Origin: Pyrenochaeta sp. MPI-SDFR-AT-0127
Taxonomy: Eukaryota; Ascomycota; Dothideomycetes; Pleosporales; Cucurbitariaceae
DNA length: 64,000 bases
Direction of reading: 5' to 3'
Assembly (NCBI GenBank): GCA_020747015.1
Contig: JAGTJM010000022.1
Location: 248,001-312,000 of the forward strand
Under the pieces are notes generated by a model. It did no database searches and was not told the DNA's origin. It saw only the letters and a program-made list of their open reading frames with translations. This document shows, in pieces, positions 55,233-64,000 of this stretch. The translations under genes and the position numbers were made by a program. The first letter of the stretch is position 1, and every line of letters begins with the position of its first letter.

Positions 55233-57919
55233 CTGAAAATGATTCTGACAACCGCTAACAACGGTTGAATCGGATACAGTAGTGTGCTATCATCGAAATA
55301 CTGTTGAGACTAAGAAGCGATGGATGTCTGGAAGACGCGCTAGTAACATAAGTAGGCGCTGCTTGCAAAACATATAGCGGTGACCTCACGGCTGCAAACC
55401 ACAAGAAGGCGTTTGATCGTGTGAAAAGGCGAGAGGGGAGAGCATCCCCGGGTGGAACGCCCACAGGGATACGAGTCAGGAGAAGCCTGTCCAGAATATG
55501 TGGGTTTGCCAGTCGATACTCACTGAATGCGATCAAGACCCTGTGCGATGTATGATGGTGCTACTGAGCTTCTATCATGTCCTCAAGGCTCCACACTCGA
55601 ATATATAACGACTCCATAGCACCTTGTCACGCTCCCTGGTCCCCCCGCATTATGAGGACGTGTAATGGTTTGCGCGACTGCGGATGCTGGCCTTAGCATG
55701 GTTAGCAAGGTTGTGGCTAAATCAACATGGAAGCTTGGACTTGCAGCGTGGTACAACTGGAGGATTTATGCCTATCATTATGCTGACGACCAATTATTTG
55801 ATTTCCGCGGCTTAACTGGTAGTTTTCGAACAGGCAATCAGACTTGCTTTGATCGCGATTCGTGCACCTGGTTCGTAAGCCTGTGCCAGTGTCCGTGTGT
55901 CTCTGTTGTGGATACAATCGGAAGTTAGCATGCCGCCATCACAGATTTAGCACAGTAGTGATACGGTAGTCGGTTGCGAACGTCTTGTTCTGATCGAGAC
56001 TCTAGACCCTCAACCCGTAAGTCCCTATATGCAGGTGTGCCGGGTATGCAATATCCCCTAGCCATGGTCACAACGCCGTCCACGCCAAGGTCCGGTTATA
56101 AGTGCCGCTGCTCCGGCAATTGTATGCGGTGATCCACGAACTGATGATCTTGTGTAGTAAAATTGCGGGGAAGACTTTTTCTATTGATAACGCGACCCTG
56201 TATCATGCATGCCGGAGTCGTTGTTTGAGCGTGGATCGTGGAGGTTTATTATCAGTGAGCTCCACATTGGTCGGTGGAATTATCCCAATGCTCCCGCACT
56301 AGACTTGAGTTTGAACTCGTCGTAGAGACAATGCACAATCCTGTCTCTAAACTTTGAGATGGCCAAGGATATTTAAGACATAGGAAGACAATTGCACCGA
56401 AGACCTTCGATAGTGCTAGTGGAAGAGAGGAGAGGTATTCATAGCAGCTTAGGCTGCAGTAACACCCGACAGTCGCAAGTGTAAGTTGTAGCCTTCGCCG
56501 CAAGATAAAACATTTGGAGTGGCGCAGCGAAGAGTGAAGAAGGAAAGGAAGTCAGCGGTTGAAACGATAAACGTTCGGCGAAGCCGGTGTAAAAGGGCTT
56601 GCCGACATGGGCGTGAGGTGGGTTCAAAGTAGCAACTACCAACAAGTCGATTCTAGGACCGATTCTCAATCTAGTCCATGTCCAGTGATGTGCGAACATA
56701 AGAATCCAACCTATAGAGGAGGCCGACAAGGAATCCAAAGAAGAATATTACTCGTTGACAATATACAAGGCGACCAACGCTATGGAGGTGCCCATTGCAA
56801 TGCTAGGAGGAACAAAGATGTACTGTTGCTCCGCAAGACCGAGTATGGGAAAGACATGGCGTCGAGTACAAGCGACTCTCCTTATCGAAGACCCAAGTGC
56901 GGGTGTGGATTGCAAAAGTCCTTAGCAAACTGGGAGGCAGGTGTCTCACCAAACGAGGTATTTGAAGCTTTTGCAATTCAATGCCGGCACTTTGCTTAGA
57001 GACTGTTCGATCACGCGACGAGTTGCTTTGGATCATGAAACCGATGGACGTTAGCTGAAGGCATAGCGGAGATAGGCCCGACTAGCTCATATTCGACCGA
57101 GAACACCCAAGACGAGGCAACTCTCCGTGCAAGCAGATTTCGCTGGAGCGAACAAACGAGAAACACATGTGACGGCTGAAGTGAGAAGCGGCATGAGCGC
57201 TGAAGGAGACGGCTGAAGTGAGTGGCTATGCGAGAACCCGCTCATCCAGCAAAGGTCGTAAAACGAAACGTTGCGTTTGGTTGGCTGGCACGACAACAAT
57301 AACAACCACCCTTTGATCCTGGGTGGGAAGGAACGACTTGGCAGGAGACGTATCAACATGGCGGAATGCGACAGCCACTGCTGTTGAGGTGCAGCGAGTA
57401 TTTCACAGTAGGGCCAGATGCTGCAGCCGAAAACACGCTGTTGAGATGCGCATGATGATGACCTCGTTCAATAATTGCTCGGTGGAGCTAATGTTAAATA
57501 TAGGAGTGCGCCACTGAGATCCCGGGCAACGGGGCAACGCTACCCTGCAACCCAGCCCTCAGTGGGCAAAGCGCAACACGCCCCTGTCGTCCGCTTTTCA
57601 ATCATCCAGCCCTCCTTTCGCCTCTACCACCAGAAACCTCAATCGCTAATTCCTCTTCCCTTCACGCCTTCCATTCACCTGTTCCTTCGCCAGTCGCTCG
57701 TTTTTTCGACGGAGGAGTGCCTTTCGACTAGCTTGCGTCACCAACCCCCTTGTGTCGCGTCGTTCCCGCTTGTTGACACCGGACCAACACCAACAATTCT
57801 CGTTGCACCACCGCCCCCACGAGTCCACCCTTCCGCTCGCTTCTCCGCACCACCTCATCGAGGGGCCTGCAGCTTGTATACTCGACTCGCTCAGTTTCCT
57901 GGAATATTTCCTCGCCAAG
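55233..57919. other. 2.7-kb gene-free region
   Basis: Between two diverging genes. Scattered short open frames only. On the minus strand near 56,755-56,900 a stretch reads like a membrane protein (MGTSIALVALYIVNE), but no start, exon set or family match could be made. The last ~250 bp are pyrimidine-rich, like a promoter for the next gene. No transposon fragment recognised. Confidence 0.45.
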
Positions 57920-58868
57920 ATGAGGCCTTCACAATTGCTCGCTGCCGTTCTGGCCATGTCATCGGCCTCGGTTGCTCTGTCGGACGCCTTCGACAACATC
58001 CACGGACTGGCAGACGTCAAGAACGCTCTTTTCGGCCGTCAAGATGATAGTACGCTTCAGCAAGTCAAATTGACACAAGAACACTGCTGACCCAATGACC
58101 TAGACTCTGACAGGGCGTCTTCAGAAGCCCCTAGAAGCTCTCAAGCACCACAATCATCCGACAGACCCACAAATAGCAACAGCAACAACAACGATGGGAG
58201 CTCCTCGACTGGAAGAGCAGCGAGTGGCTCAGCAAGGGTCACAGGCTCGCAGGGATCCAAGGTGACTACTGGGAAGCCCAAGGCCACAAGTTTCGACCCG
58301 CGATTGCCAGCTGGAGGCATCTCCATGGTGACCCCGAATGCTCTTGCAGGCGAGCAATATTACAAAGTTGGTGACTGGGTGACATTTGCCTGGAACTACA
58401 CCTCTGTCTCCGTAACACCGACAGCCATCGATGTTCTGGCTTCGTGCACAGCGAATCAAGCTACCTACACCATCGCTGTCAACATGTCAGCAGCGCAGAC
58501 ACAGGTGCTCTGGGACACCAACAATACTCCAGAAGGCCAGGCACCATTCCTTACGGAGAAGTATACGCTCTTGATCTACGATGCCGACCTGAGTGTCAGC
58601 GCGACTCCTCGTGCTGGTTACCTAGGCGCCTATAGCGGCTTTACCTTCGGCATGTACACACCGCAGCCGTACACTCCATGGGCTGGTAAGCACTCACATC
58701 TTATAGCACATGCCTACTTTTTACTAACGCTTCACAGACTTCAAATGCGCAAATTGCAACGGCGCTCTCTCCCAATTCGAAAAGATGACCATCAAAGCCC
58801 TCCTCATGACTACTGGAACCACCATTGGCTCGCTTCTCTACTTCACATATGCCTTCGGCTTGTGGTGA
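57920..58868 (+). CDS. Secretory-pathway fungal protein with C-terminal membrane anchor (DUF7137-like)
   Basis: Three exons (57920-58049, 58104-58685, 58738-58868) give 280 aa. A signal peptide (MRPSQLLAAVLAMSSASVAL) leads into a Ser/Asn/Thr-rich low-complexity linker, probably glycosylated. A conserved globular part follows (LPAGGISMVTPNALAGEQYY, KVGDWVTFAWNYTS, PRAGYLGAYSGFTFGMYTP). After a CANC motif a single hydrophobic helix (TGTTIGSLLYFTYAFGLW) ends the protein. This matches a widespread, uncharacterised family of ascomycete membrane proteins which I recognise by pattern as DUF7137-like. Function unknown. ER, cell-surface or vacuolar location is inferred from the topology. Confidence 0.78.
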
Positions 58869-59509
58869 GCCATTGCACCATGATTCACACAAGCAACATC
58901 CTCGAAAAGCGCAAATCATCATTACGATAAACGGCATTCCTTACGCTTCTCACCTGTTCATATATTCCACTCTCTACGTCATTTAAAGGAAAGGAGCTGG
59001 CGCTGTGGGTTCGATAGCGTTACAGCACGGGGATCGGGAAAACTTCACAATCATTTGGGGACAACCTATTGTCTGGTGTTCGGCGCTGTATATTGGGATT
59101 GGCCCTCTGCCGCATCTAGGAGACACGTACGCATCTTAATACTCTAGAAGGAGCTTCTGCCAGAGAGGGAGGAAGGGCACGAGCAATAGTAATATTGGTG
59201 TTGAAATCAAGTGGAAAGAGAAACTTCTATTAGTCACGATGTCGATGTAGCATTATCAATATGAAAGAAATTGCATTCGTGAAAGAGGATGAATGACATT
59301 CTGTTTGAGTTTCTTTACAAACAATCAACAGTGCGCGAGGAATGCATGCCAGCACTTGGCAAGAATGCAAATGGTATCTTCCCATGGACCTAAACGCCAT
59401 GCCCGCGAAAGTGTGACCCCGGACATTTCAACGCTCCCACATAATCTAACTGTGCGTGGACCTACAGGTATCGCCCTAGATTTGTGCATACAGGTTCCCT
59501 TTCCAACGA
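58869..59509. other. Intergenic, convergent 3' ends
   Basis: About 640 bp holding the 3' UTRs of the DUF7137-like gene (+) and RAD26 (-). No further feature. Confidence 0.45.
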
Positions 59510-62500
59510 CTAGTTTCGACCCGCTGCCCGAGGCGTTCTCCACTCATCCTTCAACACCCACCGTCCCCTCTGGGCACTGCCACTCCTTTCTAACGTAGCG
59601 ATAAGCTTAAGCATCTCCTTGAATTCTTCATTCCTGCCCGGCTGAGCACGGCAGTAGTGGTCAAAGTGATCTACCAGCATGCGTGAGGGCACGACGCCGC
59701 CATGCGTCATCATAAAGTCGCGTATCATTTCGAGCATGCGGCGGCCGCGGAAGGACTGAGGCGTCGTAGCAGAGGGGGTCGAGGCACCGGATGAGGTCGC
59801 TGATGTAGATACTGGGGCGGCGGGGTTTGGCCGGCCTTGACGTGCGGCAAGATTGCTGAGGATGGATGTGGATGAGGGGCCTCCTCCTCTGCCTCCTGCT
59901 CCCATGCCGCCACGTCCTCCTCTACCTCCTCGTGTAGCCCCCCTTGAAGGTGCGTCAGGCCGACCCGCTTCACCAAACTGACCCGTCCACGTCGGCACAC
60001 CGGCTGGCACCTGACGGGCCTCTTCCATGCTTTTCTTTAACTGCTCTGCTGCCAGAGCGGCTTGCCGCTTCGCCTCACGCTGCACAAACGCAGGATCAGC
60101 TTGTACTTTGCGCTTGCGGCCACCTGCTGTTGAGTTTACAATTGCATCATGCTCGAGAACAGAATGGACTCCTGTTTTAGCGAATATGGTGGACATAAGG
60201 CGGGAGTCTGTCTGCGCTTCCTTGCCATCTCCACCATCTGAATTATTGGCCGTGACATCCTCAGAGTCAGAGGCAGGCGCCTGGAAAGCCTCGGATCTTG
60301 AAATACCTTTCATAGCAGCAAGATCTTCAGTTGCCGTAGCATCGGGCGCTGCTGTCTCCCCATTCTCTTCAAACTTGACTTCAGAGCCGCGGAATAGGTT
60401 TCCGGTCTCTGTTTCCCCGTCGACATTCTCACCACCCAATGTAAATAGATCGTGCAAGTCACTCATCTGGAAGGTCTGCCGCTGCTTCGGATCCTTCAAC
60501 ACTTTGTTTGTAAGGAATTGCTTGAAGATCTGACGGTGATATATCTTCTCTTCAATGGTACCAGCGGACATTAAGCGATATATCTCGACCTCTCGCTTTT
60601 GCCCGAGGCGCCAAGAGCGCTCTCGCGCTTGAATGTCAGTTGAAGGGTTCCAGTCTGGATCGTAGATGATGACACGGTTAGCACCTGTCAAGTTCACACC
60701 AAGGCCACCAACTTTGGTAGTGAGGAGGAAGACGTCCAGATTTGGATTGTTGTTGAACTCGTCCACGAGATCTTGACGATCTTTGATGGGCGTCTCGCCA
60801 TCCATGCGGCGCCAGTTGATATCAGGTAACTGGTTGAGAAACCTTTGTAGTATATCAAGCATTATACGATGCTGAGCAAAGAGCAAAGTCTTGTGTCCGC
60901 CCTTCTTCCAAAGCGAAAGCAGCTCTTTGACAACTTGCATCTTGCCAGATTTATTGGGCGCACCGTAATCGTAACCTGGCTTCTTAGAGAGGGTTTTATG
61001 CTCCGTCAGATCTGGATGGTTGCATATTTTACGCAGATAATCGACTCCAAAAAGCATCTGCCGCTTGCCGCTCGCAATTGACTTCATGTCCTCCGATGCC
61101 AGGAAGTTCTCATAGGCCATGCGCTGTTGGCGCGTCAATTTACAGAAAAGAACTTGCTCCTTCTTCTGCGGTAGATCAGCGGCCACATCGACCTTGAAGC
61201 GCTGAAGTAGGTAAGGGCTAACTGCGTCCTTGAGCGTTTCTGCGCATCGCACGGCCGTTTCAAACTCCAAGTTTGAAGCATTCGCATAGCCGCCACGCTT
61301 GATAGGAAACTCGAATTGATTTCGAAAGTTTACAAGAGTACCGAGACGCATTGGGAAGACGAAGTCAAAGAGTGACCACAACTCGGTGAGATTGTTCTGC
61401 ATCGGAGTCCCCGACAAAATAATGCGATTTGGCGTTCGCAATTCTTTGCAGTGAATGGTAATGGCAGTATTGGGATTTCGTATTTTATGGCCCTCATCCA
61501 AGATAGCACACTCCCACTCGGTTGGAATCAGAAATTCGGAGTAAGTTTGAAGACCAGAGTAGGTGGTAACGAGAACATGACCGTCTCGCTTGACCTTCTC
61601 GAGTATCTTCTTGGCAGCCTTTCCAGCTCCAGTCAAAGTTGTGTCATAGTCGCCATAGCTTCGCAGTTCCATCTCTCGCTCCAGACGGTCTTCTCGCCGG
61701 GTATCTAGCATGCCACTTCCAGAGGTGTGCAAGATTGAGACTCTTAGGGCAGGCCACCAGCGGTGAAACTCATTGACCCACTGCTTCATGACGGTTGCCG
61801 GGCAAACCACGATGACAGGTTTAGTGAGCATCTTCGAGTAGTGAAGACCAGCAACAAATGAGATGGCCTGTATCGTTTTGCCCAGACCCATCTCATCACC
61901 AATGATACCGCCGACATTTTGCGAATACAGCTCCCAGAGCCATTGCACGCCTGTCTTCTGATAGTCAAACAATGCTGGGTATATATCGCCTGGAATGCGA
62001 AAGCCTCCGTCAAATGATGTGTCAGGTTCGGTGGGATGAGGGAGAAAGCACTCATCCTCTCCCTCATCCTCTGTAGTGATCTCACCGTTCTTCTCTTTCG
62101 CCTTCTTCCTCGCAGCTCCACGGTTCCTTGTCCACGTCTCCATGCGTTTTCGGAACACTCGCTCATTCCCATCGTCAACGCCTGCCAAATCTTCCTCTTG
62201 CTCTTCCTCTCTGTGAGCTACCGTTACTCTTTTCTTATTTTTAGCACCAGCTTTTCGCTTGCGACCAGTAGTCTCCTCTGCATACGAGTCATCTTGCGAA
62301 ATATTTTCTGATTCTCCTTCGGACTCATCCAAGGTCGCTAGCTGGCGATCTGTAAGTCCAGGCTCAAAGGCATCATCAGAGTCAGCATCGGTGGCCTCAG
62401 GCACAGCGCTTGATTCCCGTGAGCCCAATGTATCACTGGTGGGAGTGAGCTTCCGCCGTTTCTTCGGTCGAGATTTTGGCTGTGGACTAGGAGCCTCAGA

Positions 62501-63220
62501 ACTAGAATCTACGTCCTGAAAGCCGGGCCTCATGAGGTTGCGGTGCGATGTTGGTCCCTTCGCAGCTTCCTCCACCATGTCTTCAACTTCAGCATCCAAC
62601 ATGACCTCTCCCAGTGTCCCCGCTCCAGGCTGATTCTGCGCCAACTTTGAGAAAGGGGTGATCTTGCCCGTCCGTATAAGATAGTCACGCTGACTTTCAT
62701 TCGGTAAAGGCCCGCTGGTGCCATCCTCGGTCGCCTCCTTCTCCCCGGGGGACCTGTGCCGATCGTTGATGCGTTGCTGTATGGTGTCCATCTCTATGTC
62801 TAGATCTTCAATCCTCTTCTGATAAGCCGCGATCTCGCCGCGGAGCTTCGCCTTCTGCGTCGAGAGCGCCGGTAGAGCCAGGCGATTTCGCAGCTTCTGG
62901 ATAGCTGCTTCAGCTCGCTTGGCCTCGGCCTCTGCCTTCTCTATGCGCTTTTTATCCCGTCCATCAGCCTGCTCGGCGAGCAGCTGGTCCGCCTGGCGAC
63001 CGATGTCTCGTTCCAGGTCATCTTGTGCTCGAGTGCCAGTTGTGAGAAACTTGAGGCGTGTCTCTTCGTCAGCATCTGACGGTAGCTCTTCTGCCAAATC
63101 CTGCGCTTCATCGTCTATAGCAGTATCCTCTAGCTTAACGTTGTTCGAGGCTTCTGCGCTTGTTACGGCGAGTTCGGGTGTACCGGTTGGTGACGCCTCG
63201 TTCTTGGATGGAGGAAGCAT
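59510..63220 (-). CDS. RAD26: RAD26/CSB (ERCC6)-type SNF2 ATPase for transcription-coupled repair
   Basis: A single exon of 1236 aa from the first ATG (63220); the frame extends upstream only with a GTG. The N-terminus is acidic with coiled-coil character (Glu/Lys/Ala-rich, residues ~40-140). The SNF2 core follows: DEMGLGKT Walker A at 442-449, then the DEGH box at 575-578 in AILDEGHKIRNPN as in the CSB subfamily, then LSGTPMQNNLTELWSLFDFV. The second helicase lobe has LLFAQHRIMLDILQRFL and the SWRLGQKREVEIYRL motif. The C-terminal tail carries Gly-Arg-rich repeats and a helical end (RMLEMIRDFMMTHGG) like the CSB C-terminal winged-helix region. The protein remodels RNA polymerase II stalled at lesions and recruits NER factors. 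Confidence 0.94.
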   Translation of the reverse strand: MLPPSKNEASPTGTPELAVTSAEASNNVKLEDTAIDDEAQDLAEELPSDADEETRLKFLTTGTRAQDDLERDIGRQADQLLAEQADGRDKKRIEKAEAEAKRAEAAIQKLRNRLALPALSTQKAKLRGEIAAYQKRIEDLDIEMDTIQQRINDRHRSPGEKEATEDGTSGPLPNESQRDYLIRTGKITPFSKLAQNQPGAGTLGEVMLDAEVEDMVEEAAKGPTSHRNLMRPGFQDVDSSSEAPSPQPKSRPKKRRKLTPTSDTLGSRESSAVPEATDADSDDAFEPGLTDRQLATLDESEGESENISQDDSYAEETTGRKRKAGAKNKKRVTVAHREEEQEEDLAGVDDGNERVFRKRMETWTRNRGAARKKAKEKNGEITTEDEGEDECFLPHPTEPDTSFDGGFRIPGDIYPALFDYQKTGVQWLWELYSQNVGGIIGDEMGLGKTIQAISFVAGLHYSKMLTKPVIVVCPATVMKQWVNEFHRWWPALRVSILHTSGSGMLDTRREDRLEREMELRSYGDYDTTLTGAGKAAKKILEKVKRDGHVLVTTYSGLQTYSEFLIPTEWECAILDEGHKIRNPNTAITIHCKELRTPNRIILSGTPMQNNLTELWSLFDFVFPMRLGTLVNFRNQFEFPIKRGGYANASNLEFETAVRCAETLKDAVSPYLLQRFKVDVAADLPQKKEQVLFCKLTRQQRMAYENFLASEDMKSIASGKRQMLFGVDYLRKICNHPDLTEHKTLSKKPGYDYGAPNKSGKMQVVKELLSLWKKGGHKTLLFAQHRIMLDILQRFLNQLPDINWRRMDGETPIKDRQDLVDEFNNNPNLDVFLLTTKVGGLGVNLTGANRVIIYDPDWNPSTDIQARERSWRLGQKREVEIYRLMSAGTIEEKIYHRQIFKQFLTNKVLKDPKQRQTFQMSDLHDLFTLGGENVDGETETGNLFRGSEVKFEENGETAAPDATATEDLAAMKGISRSEAFQAPASDSEDVTANNSDGGDGKEAQTDSRLMSTIFAKTGVHSVLEHDAIVNSTAGGRKRKVQADPAFVQREAKRQAALAAEQLKKSMEEARQVPAGVPTWTGQFGEAGRPDAPSRGATRGGRGGRGGMGAGGRGGGPSSTSILSNLAARQGRPNPAAPVSTSATSSGASTPSATTPQSFRGRRMLEMIRDFMMTHGGVVPSRMLVDHFDHYCRAQPGRNEEFKEMLKLIATLERSGSAQRGRWVLKDEWRTPRAAGRN

Positions 63221-63808
63221 ATCGGTAGCTTCTCTGTTCACAAGATGGAAGAGAGTAACGCGACTCTAAAAGTGCTAGAACCACGGATCGTCATAAATGG
63301 TTGTGCTACGTGCTGTGAAGGTGTCAGTGTAAAAGTTGCGCCGGAGGCAACAGCGACCAACCGAAAATGTGCAGTGCGAAAAGAAGTTAAAAGGCGTCAG
63401 GCAGACGGCATAGTCGCTGCACCACAGCGAAAGTAAATAGACCAGGGAAAATGAATCCTGGGGAGCGACATATTCAGGCGATAAAGCGCTGCAGTGATTA
63501 GTGACGCTTTCACTGAAAGTACAAGGACCCAATCGCCAGAATGATATCACTAGACGCGCTAAGGAAGCACAGGCCTCGGCTAGGTTCCGCGTCTTTGAAC
63601 CACCACCATGTAAATCTTGTTCGCTCTGGATTCAATTCGAGCAGTATTGACTGTGGTGGGTCGGTCTTCTCTCATCCTTACTATATCATGAGACTCGGTA
63701 CTTGAGAAAACTTTGAGAAATTCCTTCGCATGGCATAGAGCCTAGACTACGCCTAATTCGACGTACGCTTCTACGTGCTATGAATATTCGAAGCACGCAA
63801 CAACGATA
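63221..63808. other. RAD26 promoter / spacer
   Basis: Upstream flank of RAD26 and 3' flank of the partial oxidase gene. Short open frames only. An extra 5' exon of RAD26 here cannot be ruled out. Confidence 0.4.
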
Positions 63809-64000
63809 TTACAGTCTGGCTTTCTGTTTTTCATCATGCTGCCATCCAGGCATATCTTTGAGGTCCTTCGCAGGCGCTGCTCTTCTCGACTTCAGTGCAT
63901 CACCAGTTCCCGGTCGCCATCTCCACGCATGTGCTAGATCTTCCGCCAACGTGCCTTCGATGAGTTCCACCACATGTTTGCCAATGTTGGGCAGTAGCTT
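63809..64000 (-). CDS. FAD-dependent amine oxidase (sarcosine/pipecolate/fructosyl-amine oxidase type), 3' end only
   Basis: The last 63 codons of a gene that runs off the window edge. LPNIGKHVVELIEGTLAEDL, then HAWRWRPGTGDALKSRRAA, then AKDLKDMPGW, is the C-terminal pattern of fungal DAO-family flavoenzymes acting on N-methyl, pipecolate or fructosyl amino acids. The final residues ARL fit a variant type 1 peroxisomal targeting signal, in line with a hydrogen-peroxide-producing enzyme. The FAD-binding Rossmann part lies outside the window. Confidence 0.8.
   Translation of the reverse strand, partial: KLLPNIGKHVVELIEGTLAEDLAHAWRWRPGTGDALKSRRAAPAKDLKDMPGWQHDEKQKARL

Noticed and set aside
56607..57036. 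Possible membrane-protein gene on either strand
   Set aside because: No start, splice set or family match could be assembled; kept only as a low-interest finding.

Overview
The window is nuclear DNA of a filamentous ascomycete (Pezizomycotina, probably Dothideomycetes). Signs are dense genes on both strands, many short GT-AG introns of 46-60 nt, and fungus-specific families: HET domain, Zn2Cys6 regulator, fungal rhodopsin-type 7TM protein, NoxR and ERG25. All multi-exon models below were joined by hand, and each total length is a multiple of three, so the frames are internally consistent. No transposon, rRNA or CRISPR array was seen. There is one intron-containing tRNA.

Layout. 0-2.4 kb holds no convincing gene. 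2.5-31.6 kb is mostly conserved housekeeping sequence: tRNA-Thr(CGU), UTP17/NAN1 (rRNA processing), RPB10 (RNA polymerase subunit), RCC1-type Ran GEF, a secreted metallophosphoesterase, mitochondrial uL13, copper chaperone CCS1, NADPH-oxidase regulator NoxR, peroxisomal urate oxidase, a TORC2 Rictor/Tsc11 subunit, a RING-LON protein with a spliced C-terminal CaaX box, and a PigL_N-like protein of unknown function.

32.2-49 kb is the accessory part and the most interesting stretch. A Zn2Cys6 regulator (-), an NCS1 nucleobase/allantoin-type permease (-) and a cysteine hydrolase-allophanate hydrolase fusion (+) form a compact module. The permease and the hydrolase share a divergent promoter containing GATA-type motifs. 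I infer uptake of a urea-like or ureido nitrogen compound (biuret, ureido acid or pyrimidine-derived), followed by two-step release of ammonia. Downstream lies a decayed tandem copy of this module: two fragments of the regulator, then an intact but unrelated Dal5-type MFS transporter in the permease position, then a relic of the fusion hydrolase with about 1.8 kb deleted. A HET-domain gene and a probably broken phosphotransferase-like gene sit within or beside the relic.

49.5-64 kb returns to conserved genes: PAF1, ERG25, a rhodopsin-like 7TM protein, a small secretory-pathway membrane protein, RAD26/CSB, and the 3' end of a FAD-dependent amine oxidase cut by the window edge. The longest gene-free stretches are 1-2.47, 16.9-19.3 and 55.2-57.9 kb.
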